DNA of 18,369 nt from an uncultured Campylobacter sp. Lineage in GTDB: Bacteria; Campylobacterota; Campylobacteria; Campylobacterales; Campylobacteraceae. The notes beneath the pieces are model-generated. The model ran no database searches. It was not told where the DNA came from and worked only from the letters and a program-made list of their open reading frames with translations. A program made the position numbers and the translations under genes. Where the stretch lies: contig NZ_CAJPMA010000028.1 of assembly GCF_905371695.1 (NCBI RefSeq), positions 1 through 18,369 on the forward strand. Direction: 5' to 3'. Position 1 is the first letter of the stretch. Each line of letters begins with the position of its first letter. Shown here piece after piece: positions 14,282 to 18,369 of this stretch.

Positions 14282-14927
14282 ACTTTTAAACGCAGCTTTT
14301 ATCAGCGAAAAAAGCGCGGAAATTTTATATGAAAATTTAAGCGATCTAGGCGAAATTTTCGCCGAAATTTTAAGCGTTAGAAAAAACGGGCTTACGTTAA
14401 TAAAAACCTACGCGAAAGCTAAAAATTTAGGGCTTTCAAACGAGCAAATTCAAAACGCGTTTTTAATGCCCGATTCATTGCAAGACGCTCTAATTTGCGC
14501 GCTTAACTTAGAAATACAGCTAAATAAAATGTACGAAAATTTTACGCAAAATTTAGACGACGAAGAGTTAAAAGATCTATTTTTTAGACTTTGGGCGACT
14601 TCTAATAACGAATACGTCGTCGCGCTTAAAAAAGCGTTAAAAGCGGAACTTCAAAGCGATGCGCCGAAGGCAAAAGCGCAAGAGACGCAAAATTTTAGTC
14701 AAATTTTAAATGCGCAAGGCTACGAAAATCTGCTTTTAAAATATCAAGAAGATTTTAATCAAATCAAAGAAGGTCTGCAAAACGTAGTCTCTGGCAAAGC
14801 TAGCGGCGCCGAGCTAGCTAAAATTTTAAATAACCCGAATTTTTCTTTTTTTAGCGGGCTTGCGCTAGGCGCGCTAGGAATGACCGCGGCAAGCAAAAAT
14901 TTAAGAAAGGACGAAACAGATGAATAA
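14271..14927 (+). CDS. Ferritin-like helical protein with C-terminal membrane anchor
   Basis: A 218-residue protein with four helices of rubrerythrin/ferritin-like spacing. Helices 1 and 3 both carry A-x3-E-x6-Y (A9/E13/Y20 and A77/E81/Y88), an internal duplication typical of that fold. In helices 2 and 4 the usual E-x-x-H ligands are missing (helix 4 reads A-T-S-N-N-E-Y), so a normal di-iron site is doubtful. Residues 125-190 form a charged helical linker. The end carries F193-x-x-G196-x3-G200 in a short hydrophobic segment and a charged tail, anchoring it to a membrane. The start is TTG at 14271 with AGAGG six bases upstream, overlapping the HMA2 gene by 11 nt. The ferritin-like call is from pattern, not from a search. 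Confidence 0.7.
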   Translation: MQNELLNAAFISEKSAEILYENLSDLGEIFAEILSVRKNGLTLIKTYAKAKNLGLSNEQIQNAFLMPDSLQDALICALNLEIQLNKMYENFTQNLDDEELKDLFFRLWATSNNEYVVALKKALKAELQSDAPKAKAQETQNFSQILNAQGYENLLLKYQEDFNQIKEGLQNVVSGKASGAELAKILNNPNFSFFSGLALGALGMTAASKNLRKDETDE

Positions 14928-15285
14928 CACCACAAAGAAAGGATTTACGATGGCATTACCGTTTTTAGCGGGCATAGCATTAGGCTCATTAGCCGTAGTA
15001 GCTTGGAATAAGCGAGATAAAATCAAAGAGTGCGCGAGCGAAGGGCTTGCAAAAGGCAAAGAGGCGGCCGATAAAATTTACGCAAAAGGCGTAAGTCTGG
15101 CCAGCGAAGTAGTCGGCGAAAAAGCCAAAGGCGCAAAAAGAAAACGCAGAACGCCTGCCGAAATGGCGGAAGCAAGAGCGCTAGAAGCGGCTCAAAAGGG
15201 TAAAAAACGTAGTAGAGCAAGGGCCAAAAAAGCTCCCGCAAAAGCGGAACAACCGGCACCGATCGTAGCGCCTGAAATAGCGTAA
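14920..15285 (+). CDS. Small membrane protein with long basic C-terminal tail
   Basis: A 121-residue protein with one membrane helix (about 13-30, F15-L-A-G18-I-A-L-G22-S-L-A-V-V-A-W). An amphipathic Ala/Lys stretch similar to YtxH-type proteins follows, then from residue 70 a tail very rich in K, R, A and P (K-R-K-R-R-T-P, K-K-R-S-R-A-R-A-K-K-A-P-A-K), histone H1-like in composition. Such a tail could bind polyphosphate, nucleic acid or acidic membrane lipids; that is inference. Two starts are possible: ATG 14920, which overlaps the preceding stop and has AAAGGA eight bases upstream, and ATG 14950, which has AAAGGATTTACG right before it and gives 111 residues. I list the longer one. Confidence 0.75.
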   Translation: MNNTTKKGFTMALPFLAGIALGSLAVVAWNKRDKIKECASEGLAKGKEAADKIYAKGVSLASEVVGEKAKGAKRKRRTPAEMAEARALEAAQKGKKRSRARAKKAPAKAEQPAPIVAPEIA

Positions 15286-15294
15286 GGCGCGTAA

Positions 15295-15606
15295 ATGGGT
15301 AACAAAATTTTAGCCGTTTCGGCGACCAGGCTTCCGATGGATCACTTTTTAAGCGGAGCGATAATGGGCGGCATGGGCGCTGCGGCGATCGGATACAACG
15401 ACTTTTTAAACAAAAAAGCTACCCGCGCGGACGTTATTAAAAAAATCGTAAAATTTAGCGTCGCGGGCGGTTTTAGCGCGGCGGTAGCAATTAGCGCGTC
15501 AAATTCGGTAGCTAATAAAAACTACTTAGCCGCAGCCGCAAAAACGGCGCTCGGCATCGGCGGGCTTTTGCTAGCCGAAAAATTAATAAATTTGGAGAGT
15601 AAATAA
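15295..15606 (+). CDS. Gly/Ala-rich small membrane protein
   Basis: A 103-residue protein with two or three glycine-zipper-like hydrophobic segments: F18-L-S-G21-A-I-M-G25-G-M-G-A-A-A-I-G, F-S-V-A-G-G-F-S-A-A-V-A-I-S-A, and T-A-L-G-I-G-G-L-L-L-A-E-K-L. There is no known enzymatic motif. The high Gly/Ala content suggests tight helix packing or membrane shaping. The ATG has AAGG upstream; a second in-frame ATG at 15337 (before D-H-F-L-S-G) also has a weak AGG and would give 89 residues. Its TAA overlaps the next ATG (TAATG), so the pair is coupled. Confidence 0.75.
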   Translation: MGNKILAVSATRLPMDHFLSGAIMGGMGAAAIGYNDFLNKKATRADVIKKIVKFSVAGGFSAAVAISASNSVANKNYLAAAAKTALGIGGLLLAEKLINLESK

Positions 15607-15908
15607 TGCAAAATCCGTATATCGACGATCAAAACGCGCAAGCGGGCGCTACGCAGCCTAGCGCGATAGATAACGCCATAAACGACGCGGCGCAAAATTT
15701 GCCGTTCGTACCTGAAAATTTTAACGCGGCCGGCTTCGTAAAAGGCCTATTAATCGGCGGCGTAGCAGCCTACGTGCTAACTAACCCCAAAGCTCAAGAA
15801 TGCCTTTTTAAAGCAATCATCAAAGGCGGCGAGCTGATAAACGCCGGTATCGAAGAGCTAAAAGAGCGTTTTGAAGACGTTAAGGCAGAGCTTGAAACGC
15901 AAAAATAA
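15606..15908 (+). CDS. PacL/YtxH-like small membrane protein
   Basis: A 100-residue protein with a polar N terminus (about 1-42), one membrane helix (F44-V-K-G47-L-L-I-G51-G-V-A-A-Y-V-L), then an amphipathic helix ending in a charged coil (I-E-E-L-K-E-R-F-E-D-V-K-A-E). The order 'short helix G-V-A-A-Y, then basic/amphipathic helix' resembles the DUF1490/PacL proteins that accompany P-type ATPases in mycobacteria; it lacks their histidine-rich C-terminal metal tail. Start coupled to the preceding gene by TAATG. The ATPase start lies inside its 3' end. Confidence 0.75.
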   Translation: MQNPYIDDQNAQAGATQPSAIDNAINDAAQNLPFVPENFNAAGFVKGLLIGGVAAYVLTNPKAQECLFKAIIKGGELINAGIEELKERFEDVKAELETQK

Positions 15909-17967
15909 CGTCCGCGTCGCGCATAAGTGCGCGGGTAGGATTAGGCTCGTTTGCGAGCAATTAACGGATGAGAGCGACGTAAGCGCGATAGAGGCTAAAA
16001 TTTCGGAATTTGCGGGCGTAAAAAGCGCGCGCGTAAATAAACACGCAAAAAGTATCGTCGTCGAATACGATAAAAATTTCGGCGAAATTTTAGAATTTAT
16101 TCAAAATTTAGATATGCCCAAAAAGACAAAGGACGCCTCAAAACCCAGCAAAGCTAATATCTACAAAGCGGGCGCGGCGTTAGCGCTTACGCCTTTGATC
16201 TCAAATCGCGCGGTAAAAACGGCGATCGGGCTTTACGCTAGCGCGCCTAATTTGCTAGAAGGCGCAAGCGAGCTAAGGCACGAGGGCGTAACCTCGAAGG
16301 TACTTGAAGCTATGGCGGTAGGCGTAAGCCTAGCGCGCGGCGATCATTTAGCCGCAAATAGCACGAATTTAATGCTAAATATCGGCGAATACATGGAAGA
16401 AAGCGCCGTACACCGTAGCGACGATTTGATTAAGGAGCTGGCAAAACCCAACATCGAGGAAGTTTGGATCGAAAAAACGAGCGGAAGCGGCGAAAAAATC
16501 CTAGAAAAAATCAAAACGCAAAACCTTAAAAAAGGCGATATAGTCGTAGTCGGCGCGGGAGAGAGCATCGGCATCGACGGCTATATAGTAGAGGGCAACG
16601 CAAGCGTAAATCAAGTATCTATGACGGGCGAGGCCGAGCCGGTGCCGAAATCTCGCGGAGACCGCGTAATCAGCGGTACGGTCGTAGACGAGGGGCGCAT
16701 TAAAATTTGGGCGGAAAACGTCGGCGCGGATACCGCTACGGCGCGTATAAAAGACTACATTCAAAGCTCGCTAAACGAAAAATCGGCTATCGGGTTAAAA
16801 GCTACGAAGCTAGCGGATAAGCTAGTGCCCGTAACGCTCTCTCTCGCAGGCGTTTCTTATCTTATTAACCGCGATATGAATAGCGTAGCCAGCGTCCTTC
16901 AAGCGGACTACTCGTGCGCGCTAAAACTGGCTACTCCGGTGGCTTTTAAATCAAGTATTTCAAAAGCCGGACGCAACGGAATTTTAATAAAAGGCGCAAA
17001 AGCCATCGAAGCGCTAAGCGCGGCGGATACGTTCGTATTCGATAAAACCGGTACGCTTACGCACGGAAGGCTTAGCGTGGTCGAAATTTATTCGTTTAAA
17101 CAAGGATTTAGCGATGCCGATATCCTAAATTTAACCGCAAGCGCGGAGGAACATTACTTCCATCCGGTGGCGGAGGCGATCGTAGAAGCGGCCAAAATGC
17201 GCGGATTTCACCATATCCATCACGACGAGGTAGAATTTATCGTCGCTCACGGCGTAAAAACCGGTATGAACGGCAAAGAGGTCGTTATCGGCTCTCGCCA
17301 CTTTTTAGAAGACGATGAAATGATCGATTTTAGCGCGCACGAAGAAACTATTCAAAAAGCGTTAAATAGCGGACTTACGTTACTATATATCGGCTACGAC
17401 AAAGAGCTGGTCGGAGTGATCGCCATGAAAGACGATATGAGGGAAAACGCCGCTGATATGATAGCGCGCCTACGAAATTTAGGCGTAAAAGAGATAATTA
17501 TGCTAAGCGGCGACATAAAAAGCAAGGCAGAAGAGGTCGGACGCGAGCTCGGTTGCGACCGCGTATTTGCAGAGTGCTTGCCTACGGACAAAGCCGAGAT
17601 TATCGAGCGACTAAAAGCCGAGGGCAAAAACGTGGCTTTTATAGGAGACGGCATAAACGACGCTCCGAGCCTTACTAAGGCAAACGTGGGAATTAGCATG
17701 CATAAAGGTGCCGATATCGCAAAAGCCACGGCCGACATTAGCCTACTAAAAGACGACATTATGAGCGTGGCGATCGCAAAAGAGCTGTCGGTAAAAACAA
17801 TGAAGCTAATCGGATCTAATTTTAACTCGACCGTCGGCGTAAATACGGCGATTTTGAGCGCGGCGACGCTGGGTATGCTAAATCCCATCGCTACTGCGAT
17901 ACTTCATAACGGTACGACCATTTGGCTACTATTAAACTCTATGAAAGGCGTAAAAATTGGCAAATAA
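15892..17967 (+). CDS. P1B-type metal-transporting ATPase, FezB/CtpC-like, with Y-S-C-A motif
   Basis: A 691-residue P-type ATPase. Residues 7-65 form an HMA2-like domain without CxxC (H11-K-C-A-G-R-I-R-L). A block of membrane helices includes L-N-I-G-E-Y-M-E-E, close to CtpC-type pumps. The actuator motif is T-G-E-A-E-P-V-P (245-252). The key membrane helix has D-Y-S341-C342-A343-L-K-L-A-T-P349 instead of CPC or SPC. The phosphorylation site is D384-K-T-G-T, the nucleotide site H424-P, and the hinge G-D-G-I-N-D-A-P (585-592); C-terminal helices end in L-H-N-G-T-T-I-W-L-L-L-N-S. A histidine patch H-H-I-H-H lies at 440-444. The S-C-A motif fits the P1B-6 class, best known from ferrosome FezB; metal specificity is not proven. 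I choose TTG 15892 because AAGG (15882-15885) precedes it by six bases; a TTG at 15871 would add seven residues. Confidence 0.93.
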   Translation: MKRKNNVRVAHKCAGRIRLVCEQLTDESDVSAIEAKISEFAGVKSARVNKHAKSIVVEYDKNFGEILEFIQNLDMPKKTKDASKPSKANIYKAGAALALTPLISNRAVKTAIGLYASAPNLLEGASELRHEGVTSKVLEAMAVGVSLARGDHLAANSTNLMLNIGEYMEESAVHRSDDLIKELAKPNIEEVWIEKTSGSGEKILEKIKTQNLKKGDIVVVGAGESIGIDGYIVEGNASVNQVSMTGEAEPVPKSRGDRVISGTVVDEGRIKIWAENVGADTATARIKDYIQSSLNEKSAIGLKATKLADKLVPVTLSLAGVSYLINRDMNSVASVLQADYSCALKLATPVAFKSSISKAGRNGILIKGAKAIEALSAADTFVFDKTGTLTHGRLSVVEIYSFKQGFSDADILNLTASAEEHYFHPVAEAIVEAAKMRGFHHIHHDEVEFIVAHGVKTGMNGKEVVIGSRHFLEDDEMIDFSAHEETIQKALNSGLTLLYIGYDKELVGVIAMKDDMRENAADMIARLRNLGVKEIIMLSGDIKSKAEEVGRELGCDRVFAECLPTDKAEIIERLKAEGKNVAFIGDGINDAPSLTKANVGISMHKGADIAKATADISLLKDDIMSVAIAKELSVKTMKLIGSNFNSTVGVNTAILSAATLGMLNPIATAILHNGTTIWLLLNSMKGVKIGK

Positions 17968-18289
17968 AACGATGAGCGGGGCGCTTTTAAACGTCCAAAA
18001 CCACCGTAAAATAGCAAAAATAGGAATGGGTGCGACGCTGGCTAGCGTCTGCCTTACCGCACTATTTATGAAAAATAAAAGCGTCAGAAAGTTACATATC
18101 GCCTCGGGCTGGGCGTTCGTAGGATTTTCGCTTTATCACGCGGAACTTTATGACGGCGGCGTGATTAAAAATTTCATCAACAAGCAAGCCGCAAAATCGC
18201 GAGATAAAAAAGCGGACCTACAAATTTCGCAAATTAAAGACGTCGGCGAAGTAAAAGCCAAACGCCGCGCGCGTAAAGTTAAGTCATAA
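17957..18289 (+). CDS. Two-helix membrane protein with bis-histidine pattern and basic tail
   Basis: A 110-residue protein. Helix 1 is about 20-38 (I-G-M-G-A-T-L-A-S-V-C-L-T-A-L-F-M). Helix 2 reads R-K-L-H47-I-A-S-G-W-A-F-V-G-F-S-L-Y-H61, two histidines 14 apart in the same helix, a spacing seen in b-type cytochrome and DUF4405-like modules. The C terminus is basic (K-A-K-R-R-A-R-K-V-K-S). Start: TTG 17957 overlaps the ATPase end by 11 nt and has AAAGG (17944-17948) eight bases upstream; ATG 17972 lacks a good site. It closes the cluster and is followed by the hairpin at 18303. Heme binding is a hypothesis only. Confidence 0.75.
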   Translation: MANKTMSGALLNVQNHRKIAKIGMGATLASVCLTALFMKNKSVRKLHIASGWAFVGFSLYHAELYDGGVIKNFINKQAAKSRDKKADLQISQIKDVGEVKAKRRARKVKS

Positions 18290-18302
18290 ATCTCGCCTAA
18301 TT

Positions 18303-18339
18303 TTATTTAATTGCGGTGAAATTCACTGCAATTAAATGA
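18303..18339. terminator. Strong hairpin after the P-type ATPase unit
   Basis: ATTTAATTGC (18305-18314) pairs perfectly with GCAATTAAAT (18328-18337), then one G-T wobble and GTG/CAC around the loop AAATT; the stem is about 14 bp. The plus strand has no T-run after it (TGACCGG), so a standard intrinsic terminator is not certain. It could be a 3'-end processing structure or a DNA palindrome for a protein. Confidence 0.5.
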
Positions 18340-18369
18340 CCGGACTCTTGCAAGCTTTAAATTTTACAA

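Noticed and set aside
15023..15259. Minus-strand frame of 78 codons opposite the basic tail
   Set aside because: Leu/Pro/Arg-rich translation is the expected shadow of the Ala/Lys-rich coding strand.
17394..17888. Minus-strand frame of 164 codons inside the ATPase gene
   Set aside because: The ATPase frame has all P-type signatures across this span; the reverse frame is a composition shadow.
1..18369. CRISPR arrays, tRNA or rRNA genes, insertion sequences, attachment sites
   Set aside because: I saw no regularly spaced repeats, cloverleaf-like segments, transposase motifs or flanking direct repeats; the cluster at 13427-18289 shows no visible mobile-element borders.

Overview
The window looks like chromosome of a Campylobacter-type epsilonproteobacterium (Campylobacterota). 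The evidence is the dense AAATTT/AAATTTTA composition, genes packed with ATGA and TAATG overlaps, TTG and GTG starts, and local gene orders known from Campylobacter: rny next to a 5-formyltetrahydrofolate cyclo-ligase, a thioredoxin-like lipoprotein, ftsY and radA; and fliL followed by acpS. The moderate G+C suggests the C. rectus/showae/curvus side of the genus rather than C. jejuni; this is a guess from composition.

Layout. (1) 56-4710, minus strand: a five-gene unit, cyclo-ligase > rny > SYLF-domain protein > DedA/VTT protein > DUF945/YdgA-like protein, ending at a good intrinsic terminator (7-46). A run of nine G lies between its last stop codon and that terminator. (2) 4760-7970, plus strand: thioredoxin-like lipoprotein > ftsY > VanZ-like protein > radA, all overlapping. 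It is driven from a -10 element that overlaps the divergent promoter of unit 1. (3) 7971-8249 holds no intact gene but has a probable frameshifted remnant on the minus strand. (4) 8250-13305: an unknown two-helix membrane protein, acpS/fliL (minus), a YbaK-type deacylase (plus, sharing a palindromic -10 with fliL), argD and a MidA-type methyltransferase (minus), a second SYLF protein (plus) and a small acidic protein (minus). (5) 13427-18289, plus strand: a Fur-family regulator followed by seven tightly packed genes.

Region 5 is the highlight. After the regulator come an HMA2-like protein without the CxxC metal site, a ferritin-like protein with degenerate ligands and a C-terminal membrane anchor, three small glycine-rich membrane proteins, a P1B-type ATPase with a Y-S-C-A motif instead of CPC in its key membrane helix, and a two-helix protein with a bis-histidine pattern. 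Four consecutive proteins share one membrane motif, F-x-x-G-x-x-x-G. Two carry strongly basic tails. I interpret this as a candidate ferrosome-like (fez-like) iron storage compartment locus, or alternatively a PacL/CtpC-like efflux platform. In either case it is a multi-protein membrane assembly around a P1B-type ATPase, probably under Fur-family control. The family assignments come from pattern recognition only; no database search was possible.
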